64,000 nucleotides of DNA. Origin: Apostichopus japonicus. Lineage: Eukaryota; Echinodermata; Holothuroidea; Aspidochirotida; Stichopodidae. A program made the translations under genes and the position numbers. The number at the start of each line of letters is the position of its first letter. The first letter of the stretch is position 1. Location of the stretch: contig NC_092572.1 in assembly GCF_037975245.1 (NCBI RefSeq), positions 15,444,269 to 15,508,268 of the forward strand, written 5' to 3'. This document shows positions 26,153 through 39,110 of the stretch, piece by piece. The notes beneath the pieces were generated by a model. That model ran no database searches, was not told the origin of the DNA, and saw only the letters and a program-made list of their open reading frames with translations.

Positions 26153-29100
26153 GATGGCTCGGCGCACTGTACGAGCTGATGTTCGAGACTCTCTTTTGCA
26201 TCCCTGGTTCGAACCCCGGGTGATGACGTCTTTTGCCGATCTTTTACAGCAAGTGCCTGCACGGGGAGCTGTAAGTATTAGTTAATCCACCTAATATCTC
26301 AGTCCATACAGTGGCGGGATGGCCCGGCGCACTGTACGAGCTGATGATCGAGACTCTCTTTTGCATCCCTGGTTCGAACCCCGGGTGATGACGTCTTTTG
26401 CCGATCTTTTACAGCAAGTGCCTGCACGGGGAGCTGTAAGTATTAGTTAATCCACCTAATATCTCAGTCCATACAGTGGCGGGATGGCTCGGCGCACTGT
26501 ACGAGCTGATGATCGAGACTCTCTTTTGCATCCCTGGTTCGAACCCCGGGTGATGACGTCTTTTGCCGATCTTTTACAGCAAGTGCCTGCACGGGGAGCT
26601 GTAAGTATTAGTTAATCCACCTAATATCTCAGTCCATACAGTGGCGGGATGGCTCGGCGCACTGTACGAGCTGATGATCGAGACTCTCTTTTGCATCCCT
26701 GGTTCGAACCCCGGGTGATGACGTCTTTTGCCGATCTTTTACAGCAAGTGCCTGCACGGGGAGCTGTAAGTATTAGTTAATCCACCTAATATCTCAGTCC
26801 ATACAGTGGCGGGATGGCTCGGCGCACTGTACGAGCTGATGATCGAGACTCTCTTTTGCATCCCTGGTTCGAACCCCGGGTGATGACGTCTTTTGCCGAT
26901 CTTTTACAGCAAGTGCCTGCACGGGGAGCTGTAAGTACTAGTTAATCCACCTAATATCTCATTCCATACAGTGGCGCGATGGCTCGGCGCACTGTACGAG
27001 CTGATGTTCGAGACTCTCTTTTGCATCCCTGGTTCGAACCCCGGGTGATGACGTCTTTTGCCGATCTTTTACAGCAAGTGCCTGCACGGGGAGCTGTAAG
27101 TATTAGTTAATCCACCTAATATCTCAGTCCATACAGTGGCGGGATGGCCCGGCGCACTGTACGAGCTGATGATCGAGACTCTCTTTTGCATCCCTGGTTC
27201 GAACCCCGGGTGATGACGTCTTTTGCCGATCTTTTACAGCAAGTGCCTGCACGGGGAGCTGTAAGTATTAGTTAATCCACCTAATATCTCAGTCCATACA
27301 GTGGCGGGATGGCTCGGCGCACTGTACGAGCTGATGATCGAGACTCTCTTTTGCATCCCTGGTTCGAACCCCGGGTGATGACGTCTTTTGCCGATCTTTT
27401 ACAGCAAGTGCCTGCACGGGGAGCTGTAAGTATTAGTTAATCCACCTAATATCTCAGTCCATACAGTGGCGGGATGGCTCGGCGCACTGTACGAGCTGAT
27501 GATCGAGACTCTCTTTTGCATCCCTGGTTCGAACCCCGGGTGATGACGTCTTTTGCCGATCTTTTACAGCAAGTGCCTGCACGGGGAGCTGTAAGTATTA
27601 GTTAATCCACCTAATATCTCAGTCCATACAGTGGCGGGATGGCTCGGCGCACTGTACGAGCTGATGATCGAGACTCTCTTTTGCATCCCTGGTTCGAACC
27701 CCGGGTGATGACGTCTTTTGCCGATCTTTTACAGCAAGTGCCTGCACGGGGAGCTGTAAGTATTAGTTAATCCACCTAATATCTCAGTCCATACAGTGGC
27801 GGGATGGCTCGGCGCACTGTACGAGCTGATGATCGAGACTCTCTTTTGCATCCCTGGTTCGAACCCCGGGTGATGACGTCTTTTGCCGATCTTTTACAGC
27901 AAGTGCCTGCACGGGGAGCTGTAAGTACTAGTTAATCCACCTAATATCTCATTCCATACAGTGGCGCGATGGCTCGGCGCACTGTACGAGCTGATGTTCG
28001 AGACTCTCTTTTGCATCCCTGGTTCGAACCCCGGGTGATGACGTCTTTTGCCGATCTTTTACAGCAAGTGCCTGCACGGGGAGCTGTAAGTATTAGTTAA
28101 TCCACCAAATATCTCAGTCCATACAGTGGCGGGATGGCTCGGCGCACTGTACGAGCTGATGATCGAGACTCTCTTTTGCATCCCTGGTTCGAACCCCGGG
28201 TGATGACGTCTTTTGCCGATCTTTTACAGCAAGTGCCTGCACGGGGAGCTGTAAGTATTAGTTAATCCACCTAATATCTCAGTCCATACAGTGGCGGGAT
28301 GGCTCGGCGCACTGTACGAGCTGATGATCGAGACTCTCTTTTGCATCCCTGGTTCGAACCCCGGGTGATGACGTCTTTTGCCGATCTTTTACAGCAAGTG
28401 CCTGCACGGGGAGCTGTAAGTATTAGTTAATCCACCTAATATCTCAGTCCATACAGTGGCGGGATGGCTCGGCGCACTGTACGAGCTGATGATCGAGACT
28501 CTCTTTTGCATCCCTGGTTCGAACCCCGGGTGATGACGTCTTTTGCCGATCTTTTACAGCAAGTGCCTGCACGGGGAGCTGTAAGTACTAGTTAATCCAC
28601 CTAATATCTCATTCCATACAGTGGCGCGATGGCTCGGCGCACTGTACGAGCTGATGTTCGAGACTCTCTTTTGCATCCCTGGTTCGAACCCCGGGTGATG
28701 ACGTCTTTTGCCGATCTTTTACAGCAAGTGCCTGCACGGGGAGCTGTAAGTATTAGTTAATCCACCTAATATCTCAGTCCATACAGTGGCGGGATGGCCC
28801 GGCGCACTGTACGAGCTGATGATCGAGACTCTCTTTTGCATCCCTGGTTCGAACCCCGGGTGATGACGTCTTTTGCCGATCTTTTACAGCAAGTGCCTGC
28901 ACGGGGAGCTGTAAGTATTAGTTAATCCACCTAATATCTCAGTCCATACAGTGGCGGGATGGCTCGGCGCACTGTACGAGCTGATGATCGAGACTCTCTT
29001 TTGCATCCCTGGTTCGAACCCCGGGTGATGACGTCTTTTGCCGATCTTTTACAGCAAGTGCCTGCACGGGGAGCTGTAAGTATTAGTTAATCCACCTAAT

Positions 29101-30277
29101 ATCTCAGTCCATACAGTGGCGGGATGGCTCGGCGCACTGTACGAGCTGATGATCGAGACTCTCTTTTGCATCCCTGGTTCGAACCCCGGGTGATGACGTC
29201 TTTTGCCGATCTTTTACAGCAAGTGCCTGCACGGGGAGCTGTAAGTATTAGTTAATCCACCTAATATCTCAGTCCATACAGTGGCGGGATGGCTCGGCGC
29301 ACTGTACGAGCTGATGATCGAGACTCTCTTTTGCATCCCTGGTTCGAACCCCGGGTGATGACGTCTTTTGCCGATCTTTTACAGCAAGTGCCTGCACGGG
29401 GAGCTGTAAGTATTAGTTAATCCACCTAATATCTCAGTCCATACAGTGGCGGGATGGCTCGGCGCACTGTACGAGCTGATGATCGAGACTCTCTTTTGCA
29501 TCCCTGGTTCGAACCCCGGGTGATGACGTCTTTTGCCGATCTTTTACAGCAAGTGCCTGCACGGGGAGCTGTAAGTACTAGTTAATCCACCTAATATCTC
29601 AGTCCATACAGTGGCGCGATGGCTCGGCGCACTGTACGAGCTGATGTTCGAGACTCTCTTTTGCATCCCTGGTTCGAACCCCGGGTGATGACGTCTTTTG
29701 CCGATCTTTTACAGCAAGTGCCTGCACGGGGAGCTGTAAGTATTAGTTAATCCACCTAATATCTCAGTCCATACAGTGGCGGGATGGCCCGGCGCACTGT
29801 ACGAGCTGATGATCGAGACTCTCTTTTGCATCCCTGGTTCGAACCCCGGGTGATGACGTCTTTTGCCGATCTTTTACAGCAAGTGCCTGCACGGGGAGCT
29901 GTAAGTATTAGTTAATCCACCTAATATCTCAGTCCATACAGTGGCGGGATGGCTCGGCGCACTGTACGAGCTGATGATCGAGACTCTCTTTTGCATCCCT
30001 GGTTCGAACCCCGGGTGATGACGTCTTTTGCCGATCTTTTACAGCAAGTGCCTGCACGGGGAGCTGTAAGTATTAGTTAATCCACCTAATATCTCAGTCC
30101 ATACAGTGGCGGGATGGCTCGGCGCACTGTACGAGCTGATGATCGAGACTCTCTTTTGCATCCCTGGTTCGAACCCCGGGTGATGACGTTTTTTGCCGAT
30201 CTTTTACAGCAAGTGCCTGCACGGGGAGCTGTAAGTATTAGTTAATCCACCTAATATCTCAGTCCATACAGTGGCGG

Positions 30278-30361
30278 GATGGCCCGGCGCACTGTACGAG
30301 CGCACTGTCCGGTGATGACGTCTTTTGCCGATCTTTTACAGCAAGTGCCTGCACGGGGAGC
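30278..30361 (+). repeat. 84-bp rearranged monomer, copy 4
   Basis: Same junctions. Spacing from copy 3 is 4209 bp = 84 + 25 x 165. The preceding monomer has the six-T variant at about 30190. Confidence 0.93.
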
Positions 30362-30856
30362 GATGGCTCGGCGCACTGTACGAGCTGATGTTCGAGACTC
30401 TCTTTTGCATCCCTGGTTCGAACCCCGGGTGATGACGTCTTTTGCCGATCTTTTACAGCAAGTGCCTGCACGGGGAGCTGTAAGTATTAGTTAATCCACC
30501 TAATATCTCAGTCCATACAGTGGCGGGATGGCCCGGCGCACTGTACGAGCTGATGATCGAGACTCTCTTTTGCATCCCTGGTTCGAACCCCGGGTGATGA
30601 CGTCTTTTGCCGATCTTTTACAGCAAGTGCCTGCACGGGGAGCTGTAAGTATTAGTTAATCCACCTAATATCTCAGTCCATACAGTGGCGGGATGGCTCG
30701 GCGCACTGTACGAGCTGATGATCGAGACTCTCTTTTGCATCCCTGGTTCGAACCCCGGGTGATGACGTCTTTTGCCGATCTTTTACAGCAAGTGCCTGCA
30801 CGGGGAGCTGTAAGTATTAGTTAATCCACCTAATATCTCAGTCCATACAGTGGCGG

Positions 30857-30940
30857 GATGGCCCGGCGCACTGTACGAGCGCACTGTCCGGTGATGACGT
30901 CTTTTGCCGATCTTTTACAGCAAGTGCCTGCACGGGGAGC
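30857..30940 (+). repeat. 84-bp rearranged monomer, copy 5
   Basis: Same junctions. It lies only 579 bp (84 + 3 x 165) after copy 4, which suggests a short local duplication. The preceding monomer lacks the six-T variant. Confidence 0.93.
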
Positions 30941-32260
30941 GATGGCTCGGCGCACTGTACGAGCTGATGTTCGAGACTCTCTTTTGCATCCCTGGTTCGA
31001 ACCCCGGGTGATGACGTCTTTTGCCGATCTTTTACAGCAAGTGCCTGCACGGGGAGCTGTAAGTATTAGTTAATCCACCTAATATCTCAGTCCATACAGT
31101 GGCGGGATGGCCCGGCGCACTGTACGAGCTGATGATCGAGACTCTCTTTTGCATCCCTGGTTCGAACCCCGGGTGATGACGTCTTTTGCCGATCTTTTAC
31201 AGCAAGTGCCTGCACGGGGAGCTGTAAGTATTAGTTAATCCACCTAATATCTCAGTCCATACAGTGGCGGGATGGCTCGGCGCACTGTACGAGCTGATGA
31301 TCGAGACTCTCTTTTGCATCCCTGGTTCGAACCCCGGGTGATGACGTCTTTTGCCGATCTTTTACAGCAAGTGCCTGCACGGGGAGCTGTAAGTATTAGT
31401 TAATCCACCTAATATCTCAGTCCATACAGTGGCGGGATGGCTCGGCGCACTGTACGAGCTGATGATCGAGACTCTCTTTTGCATCCCTGGTTCGAACCCC
31501 GGGTGATGACGTCTTTTGCCGATCTTTTACAGCAAGTGCCTGCACGGGGAGCTGTAAGTACTAGTTAATCCACCTAATATCTCAGTCCATACAGTGGCGC
31601 GATGGCTCGGCGCACTGTACGAGCTGATGTTCGAGACTCTCTTTTGCATCCCTGGTTCGAACCCCGGGTGATGACGTCTTTTGCCGATCTTTTACAGCAA
31701 GTGCCTGCACGGGGAGCTGTAAGTATTAGTTAATCCACCTAATATCTCAGTCCATACAGTGGCGGGATGGCCCGGCGCACTGTACGAGCTGATGATCGAG
31801 ACTCTCTTTTGCATCCCTGGTTCGAACCCCGGGTGATGACGTCTTTTGCCGATCTTTTACAGCAAGTGCCTGCACGGGGAGCTGTAAGTATTAGTTAATC
31901 CACCTAATATCTCAGTCCATACAGTGGCGGGATGGCTCGGCGCACTGTACGAGCTGATGATCGAGACTCTCTTTTGCATCCCTGGTTCGAACCCCGGGTG
32001 ATGACGTCTTTTGCCGATCTTTTACAGCAAGTGCCTGCACGGGGAGCTGTAAGTATTAGTTAATCCACCTAATATCTCAGTCCATACAGTGGCGGGATGG
32101 CTCGGCGCACTGTACGAGCTGATGATCGAGACTCTCTTTTGCATCCCTGGTTCGAACCCCGGGTGATGACGTTTTTTGCCGATCTTTTACAGCAAGTGCC
32201 TGCACGGGGAGCTGTAAGTATTAGTTAATCCACCTAATATCTCAGTCCATACAGTGGCGG

Positions 32261-32344
32261 GATGGCCCGGCGCACTGTACGAGCGCACTGTCCGGTGATG
32301 ACGTCTTTTGCCGATCTTTTACAGCAAGTGCCTGCACGGGGAGC
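32261..32344 (+). repeat. 84-bp rearranged monomer, copy 6
   Basis: Same junctions. Spacing from copy 5 is 1404 bp = 84 + 8 x 165. The preceding monomer carries the six-T variant at about 32171. No short monomer occurs between here and the array end. Confidence 0.93.
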
Positions 32345-34599
32345 GATGGCTCGGCGCACTGTACGAGCTGATGTTCGAGACTCTCTTTTGCATCCCTGGT
32401 TCGAACCCCGGGTGATGACGTCTTTTGCCGATCTTTTACAGCAAGTGCCTGCACGGGGAGCTGTAAGTATTAGTTAATCCACCTAATATCTCAGTCCATA
32501 CAGTGGCGGGATGGCCCGGCGCACTGTACGAGCTGATGATCGAGACTCTCTTTTGCATCCCTGGTTCGAACCCCGGGTGATGACGTCTTTTGCCGATCTT
32601 TTACAGCAAGTGCCTGCACGGGGAGCTGTAAGTATTAGTTAATCCACCTAATATCTCAGTCCATACAGTGGCGGGATGGCTCGGCGCACTGTACGAGCTG
32701 ATGATCGAGACTCTCTTTTGCATCCCTGGTTCGAACCCCGGGTGATGACGTCTTTTGCCGATCTTTTACAGCAAGTGCCTGCACGGGGAGCTGTAAGTAT
32801 TAGTTAATCCACCTAATATCTCAGTCCATACAGTGGCGGGATGGCTCGGCGCACTGTACGAGCTGATGATCGAGACTCTCTTTTGCATCCCTGGTTCGAA
32901 CCCCGGGTGATGACGTCTTTTGCCGATCTTTTACAGCAAGTGCCTGCACGGGGAGCTGTAAGTATTAGTTAATCCACCTAATATCTCAGTCCATACAGTG
33001 GCGGGATGGCTCGGCGCACTGTACGAGCTGATGATCGAGACTCTCTTTTGCATCCCTGGTTCGAACCCCGGGTGATGACGTCTTTTGCCGATCTTTTACA
33101 GCAAGTGCCTGCACGGGGAGCTGTAAGTACTAGTTAATCCACCTAATATCTCATTCCATACAGTGGCGCGATGGCTCGGCGCACTGTACGAGCTGATGTT
33201 CGAGACTCTCTTTTGCATCCCTGGTTCGAACCCCGGGTGATGACGTCTTTTGCCGATCTTTTACAGCAAGTGCCTGCACGGGGAGCTGTAAGTATTAGTT
33301 AATCCACCTAATATCTCAGTCCATACAGTGGCGGGATGGCCCGGCGCACTGTACGAGCTGATGATCGAGACTCTCTTTTGCATCCCTGGTTCGAACCCCG
33401 GGTGATGACGTCTTTTGCCGATCTTTTACAGCAAGTGCCTGCACGGGGAGCTGTAAGTATTAGTTAATCCACCTAATATCTCAGTCCATACAGTGGCGGG
33501 ATGGCTCGGCGCACTGTACGAGCTGATGATCGAGACTCTCTTTTGCATCCCTGGTTCGAACCCCGGGTGATGACGTCTTTTGCCGATCTTTTACAGCAAG
33601 TGCCTGCACGGGGAGCTGTAAGTATTAGTTAATCCACCTAATATCTCAGTCCATACAGTGGCGGGATGGCTCGGCGCACTGTACGAGCTGATGATCGAGA
33701 CTCTCTTTTGCATCCCTGGTTCGAACCCCGGGTGATGACGTCTTTTGCCGATCTTTTACAGCAAGTGCCTGCACGGGGAGCTGTAAGTATTAGTTAATCC
33801 ACCTAATATCTCAGTCCATACAGTGGCGGGATGGCTCGGCGCACTGTACGAGCTGATGATCGAGACTCTCTTTTGCATCCCTGGTTCGAACCCCGGGTGA
33901 TGACGTCTTTTGCCGATCTTTTACAGCAAGTGCCTGCACGGGGAGCTGTAAGTACTAGTTAATCCACCTAATATCTCATTCCATACAGTGGCGCGATGGC
34001 TCGGCGCACTGTACGAGCTGATGTTCGAGACTCTCTTTTGCATCCCTGGTTCGAACCCCGGGTGATGACGTCTTTTGCCGATCTTTTACAGCAAGTGCCT
34101 GCACGGGGAGCTGTAAGTATTAGTTAATCCACCAAATATCTCAGTCCATACAGTGGCGGGATGGCTCGGCGCACTGTACGAGCTGATGATCGAGACTCTC
34201 TTTTGCATCCCTGGTTCGAACCCCGGGTGATGACGTCTTTTGCCGATCTTTTACAGCAAGTGCCTGCACGGGGAGCTGTAAGTATTAGTTAATCCACCTA
34301 ATATCTCAGTCCATACAGTGGCGGGATGGCTCGGCGCACTGTACGAGCTGATGATCGAGACTCTCTTTTGCATCCCTGGTTCGAACCCCGGGTGATGACG
34401 TCTTTTGCCGATCTTTTACAGCAAGTGCCTGCACGGGGAGCTGTAAGTATTAGTTAATCCACCTAATATCTCAGTCCATACAGTGGCGGGATGGCTCGGC
34501 GCACTGTACGAGCTGATGATCGAGACTCTCTTTTGCATCCCTGGTTCGAACCCCGGGTGATGACGTCTTTTGCCGATCTTTTACAGCAAGTGCCTGCAC

Positions 34600-37500
34600 G
34601 GGGAGCTGTAAGTACTAGTTAATCCACCTAATATCTCATTCCATACAGTGGCGCGATGGCTCGGCGCACTGTACGAGCTGATGTTCGAGACTCTCTTTTG
34701 CATCCCTGGTTCGAACCCCGGGTGATGACGTCTTTTGCCGATCTTTTACAGCAAGTGCCTGCACGGGGAGCTGTAAGTATTAGTTAATCCACCTAATATC
34801 TCAGTCCATACAGTGGCGGGATGGCCCGGCGCACTGTACGAGCTGATGATCGAGACTCTCTTTTGCATCCCTGGTTCGAACCCCGGGTGATGACGTCTTT
34901 TGCCGATCTTTTACAGCAAGTGCCTGCACGGGGAGCTGTAAGTATTAGTTAATCCACCTAATATCTCAGTCCATACAGTGGCGGGATGGCTCGGCGCACT
35001 GTACGAGCTGATGATCGAGACTCTCTTTTGCATCCCTGGTTCGAACCCCGGGTGATGACGTCTTTTGCCGATCTTTTACAGCAAGTGCCTGCACGGGGAG
35101 CTGTAAGTATTAGTTAATCCACCTAATATCTCAGTCCATACAGTGGCGGGATGGCTCGGCGCACTGTACGAGCTGATGATCGAGACTCTCTTTTGCATCC
35201 CTGGTTCGAACCCCGGGTGATGACGTCTTTTGCCGATCTTTTACAGCAAGTGCCTGCACGGGGAGCTGTAAGTATTAGTTAATCCACCTAATATCTCAGT
35301 CCATACAGTGGCGGGATGGCTCGGCGCACTGTACGAGCTGATGATCGAGACTCTCTTTTGCATCCCTGGTTCGAACCCCGGGTGATGACGTCTTTTGCCG
35401 ATCTTTTACAGCAAGTGCCTGCACGGGGAGCTGTAAGTACTAGTTAATCCACCTAATATCTCATTCCATACAGTGGCGCGATGGCTCGGCGCACTGTACG
35501 AGCTGATGTTCGAGACTCTCTTTTGCATCCCTGGTTCGAACCCCGGGTGATGACGTCTTTTGCCGATCTTTTACAGCAAGTGCCTGCACGGGGAGCTGTA
35601 AGTATTAGTTAATCCACCTAATATCTCAGTCCATACAGTGGCGGGATGGCCCGGCGCACTGTACGAGCTGATGATCGAGACTCTCTTTTGCATCCCTGGT
35701 TCGAACCCCGGGTGATGACGTCTTTTGCCGATCTTTTACAGCAAGTGCCTGCACGGGGAGCTGTAAGTATTAGTTAATCCACCTAATATCTCAGTCCATA
35801 CAGTGGCGGGATGGCTCGGCGCACTGTACGAGCTGATGATCGAGACTCTCTTTTGCATCCCTGGTTCGAACCCCGGGTGATGACGTCTTTTGCCGATCTT
35901 TTACAGCAAGTGCCTGCACGGGGAGCTGTAAGTATTAGTTAATCCACCTAATATCTCAGTCCATACAGTGGCGGGATGGCTCGGCGCACTGTACGAGCTG
36001 ATGATCGAGACTCTCTTTTGCATCCCTGGTTCGAACCCCGGGTGATGACGTCTTTTGCCGATCTTTTACAGCAAGTGCCTGCACGGGGAGCTGTAAGTAT
36101 TAGTTAATCCACCTAATATCTCAGTCCATACAGTGGCGGGATGGCTCGGCGCACTGTACGAGCTGATGATCGAGACTCTCTTTTGCATCCCTGGTTCGAA
36201 CCCCGGGTGATGACGTCTTTTGCCGATCTTTTACAGCAAGTGCCTGCACGGGGAGCTGTAAGTACTAGTTAATCCACCTAATATCTCATTCCATACAGTG
36301 GCGCGATGGCTCGGCGCACTGTACGAGCTGATGTTCGAGACTCTCTTTTGCATCCCTGGTTCGAACCCCGGGTGATGACGTCTTTTGCCGATCTTTTACA
36401 GCAAGTGCCTGCACGGGGAGCTGTAAGTATTAGTTAATCCACCTAATATCTCAGTCCATACAGTGGCGGGATGGCCCGGCGCACTGTACGAGCTGATGAT
36501 CGAGACTCTCTTTTGCATCCCTGGTTCGAACCCCGGGTGATGACGTCTTTTGCCGATCTTTTACAGCAAGTGCCTGCACGGGGAGCTGTAAGTATTAGTT
36601 AATCCACCTAATATCTCAGTCCATACAGTGGCGGGATGGCTCGGCGCACTGTACGAGCTGATGATCGAGACTCTCTTTTGCATCCCTGGTTCGAACCCCG
36701 GGTGATGACGTCTTTTGCCGATCTTTTACAGCAAGTGCCTGCACGGGGAGCTGTAAGTATTAGTTAATCCACCTAATATCTCAGTCCATACAGTGGCGGG
36801 ATGGCTCGGCGCACTGTACGAGCTGATGATCGAGACTCTCTTTTGCATCCCTGGTTCGAACCCCGGGTGATGACGTCTTTTGCCGATCTTTTACAGCAAG
36901 TGCCTGCACGGGGAGCTGTAAGTATTAGTTAATCCACCTAATATCTCAGTCCATACAGTGGCGGGATGGCTCGGCGCACTGTACGAGCTGATGATCGAGA
37001 CTCTCTTTTGCATCCCTGGTTCGAACCCCGGGTGATGACGTCTTTTGCCGATCTTTTACAGCAAGTGCCTGCACGGGGAGCTGTAAGTACTAGTTAATCC
37101 ACCTAATATCTCATTCCATACAGTGGCGCGATGGCTCGGCGCACTGTACGAGCTGATGTTCGAGACTCTCTTTTGCATCCCTGGTTCGAACCCCGGGTGA
37201 TGACGTCTTTTGCCGATCTTTTACAGCAAGTGCCTGCACGGGGAGCTGTAAGTATTAGTTAATCCACCTAATATCTCAGTCCATACAGTGGCGGGATGGC
37301 CCGGCGCACTGTACGAGCTGATGATCGAGACTCTCTTTTGCATCCCTGGTTCGAACCCCGGGTGATGACGTCTTTTGCCGATCTTTTACAGCAAGTGCCT
37401 GCACGGGGAGCTGTAAGTATTAGTTAATCCACCTAATATCTCAGTCCATACAGTGGCGGGATGGCTCGGCGCACTGTACGAGCTGATGATCGAGACTCTC

Positions 37501-37730
37501 TTTTGCATCCCTGGTTCGAACCCCGGGTGATGACGTCTTTTGCCGATCTTTTACAGCAAGTGCCTGCACGGGGAGCTGTAAGTATTAGTTAATCCACCTA
37601 ATATCTCAGTCCATACAGTGGCGGGATGGCTCGGCGCACTGTACGAGCTGATGATCGAGACTCTCTTTTGCATCCCTGGTTCGAACCCCGGGTGATGACC
37701 TCTTTTGCCGATCTTTTACAGCAAGTGCCT
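34600..37730 (+). repeat. 825-bp pentameric higher-order repeat block
   Basis: The TCATTCC-type monomer recurs at 34636, 35461, 36286 and 37111, exactly 825 bp (5 x 165) apart. It is followed each time by one GGCCCGG-type monomer and then three GGCTCGG/GATGATCGAG monomers. This is the most regular higher-order repeat in the array. Other regions show the same monomer types at spacings of 4, 5, 6 or 8 units. Confidence 0.85.
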
Positions 37731-38135
37731 CCACTAGATTGAAGTTTTCACTAGCTAAACGCTACCCATCACTGCATAGCCGACAAGTTGGCTTTCATGG
37801 CACTATCAATTTTCCGTATCATGACCATGTAGATTTTTGGCTTTCCGAGCCGGAACTTTTCGTCACTTGTAAACAAACCTCTTCACTGATTGGTAAACAA
37901 ATTTCCTACGCTGCTCCGGGGAGGCCTAAAGGGGTTTAAAATTGCCTCAATCGACCAAATTTTCTCACCACATGTACTTCTATTCATGTTCTTCAACATG
38001 CAAGCCACAAAAAACTAGACTATGATTGACAACAGGTAAAAAAAATGTTCTCCTGCTGTTTTTTTAGCACTTTTCCTGAAGGAGAACAATCGAGCGGCTG
38101 GATATAGACTCTAATAGGAGTATGCCACCTGAAGG
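37731..38135 (-). mobile_element. MITE-like element, copy 1, truncated by the satellite
   Basis: Reverse-complement match to the copy at 43661-44139 over almost all its length. The complete end is at 38121-38135 (TATGCCACCTGAAGG). The other end is missing: homology starts at about ACTAGATTGAAG, so roughly 85 bp of that terminus is absent and satellite sequence stands in its place. An open frame at 37739-37939 here is spurious. Confidence 0.75.
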
Positions 38136-38979
38136 TTAAGTGAAGCTACAGAGTACAGTATAGGCTATCTGTGACCCTGTAACTGGTAAATATTTATTTT
38201 TATGATTCATATTGTGTTATTACCAATAGGGGTTCGTTGGAAGTTTGATGAGCTTCAATGGTGTCCAATTTCATAGCATATAAAAGCATAAATTTGTAAA
38301 CACGATATAGGGTATTGGATGTAAAAGTACTTGAGAAGTGAAAAAGAATACAAATACATGTTGTTCGCGGAACTGGTCCACGCAAAAATAATTAGCCTCA
38401 ATGCTTTTGTCACCCCAACTGTTAAGTTGTGAAAGGGATGTTTTGCAAAACCCAGCCTTATATTATACAGTTTTATTAGTTTAGTTTAGTTAAGTAGATA
38501 AAAAAAGGGATCAGGAGGGACACTTAAGTCCCCATCAAGGACCCTATAGAGAGAGGAAAAAAAACTGAAGGCACAAACACTCAGACCCGATTACATTAGT
38601 TTAGTCCAGGCTTACTCAACATTTTAACATTAAGTCATACTGGTATACTCATAGCGTCATACAGGCTATCCGTACCAGATACAGAATGGTCAGAGATGTG
38701 TCTTTAATTGTGGCCATCAAATTTGAGCATGAATTTGAGGGGGAAAGAAGTATCTCTTCGATTATTCAGTAGGTTACAAGATTTTTCTAAAATCAATTCA
38801 TTCATGGAAGTGCACAGATCAATAAACATCACAGGGTGGACGGTAACGAGTATATGGTTGAGTCAAAATTATTTGGCCCAGTACCATAGCCTATTAGTAC
38901 TATTTGTATACAGTACATTGTTTCAAATTATATATTAATATTGATCAACTTTTACCCATTTTTCTTTTTTTCTTTCAGG
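38136..38979. other. Unassigned stretch
   Basis: AT-rich DNA with no convincing coding frame and no repeat that I can match elsewhere in the window. A pyrimidine tract ending in TTTCTTTCAG at about 38979 resembles a 3' splice site and precedes the exon candidate at 39111. Confidence 0.5.
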
Positions 38980-39110
38980 ACATGAATATTTAGTATTTAC
39001 ATGAGAATCTGAATTCCTACCCTGCTGTAAAAAGGTGTTTGAGGAAAAACAAAATTTGTTCAAATAGCTTTCAGAAGATGTTTATGAATCAATTGAGAAC
39101 AAAGTAAGAC

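Larger units (their letters stand above)
1..37730 (+). repeat. 165-bp tRNA-like satellite, head-to-tail array
   Basis: Uninterrupted direct tandem array. Successive copies of the phrase GATGGCTCGG start at 162, 327, 492 and so on, giving a 165-bp period. About 225 full monomers and six 84-bp monomers fit in 37.7 kb. Copies are nearly identical, differing mostly at a handful of diagnostic sites: GTAAGTAT/GTAAGTAC, GCGGGATGG/GCGCGATGG, GGCTCGG/GGCCCGG, GATGATCGAG/GATGTTCGAG, TCAGTCC/TCATTCC. All copies face the same way. Register changes only through a 1-bp deletion near 6187, the six short monomers, and the first monomer (positions 1-164), which is 1 bp short and diverged at about 28-42. The last monomer breaks off after 37730. 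The left edge is not visible as a clean junction, so the array may continue beyond the window. Open frames inside it are by-products of the repeat, not genes. Confidence 0.98.

Noticed and set aside
19942-32477. Paired 70- and 71-codon frames at each short satellite monomer
   Set aside because: They recur identically at all six short monomers and exist only because the deletion removes satellite stop codons. Both strands are open at once, and no start context or protein similarity is seen.
1-37730. Array of true tRNA genes
   Set aside because: No pairing acceptor stem, no 7-nt anticodon loop, a T4 run inside the would-be gene, and a mismatch in the T arm.
1-37730. CRISPR-like array
   Set aside because: There are no unique spacers: the whole 165-bp unit repeats, and the sequence is eukaryotic.
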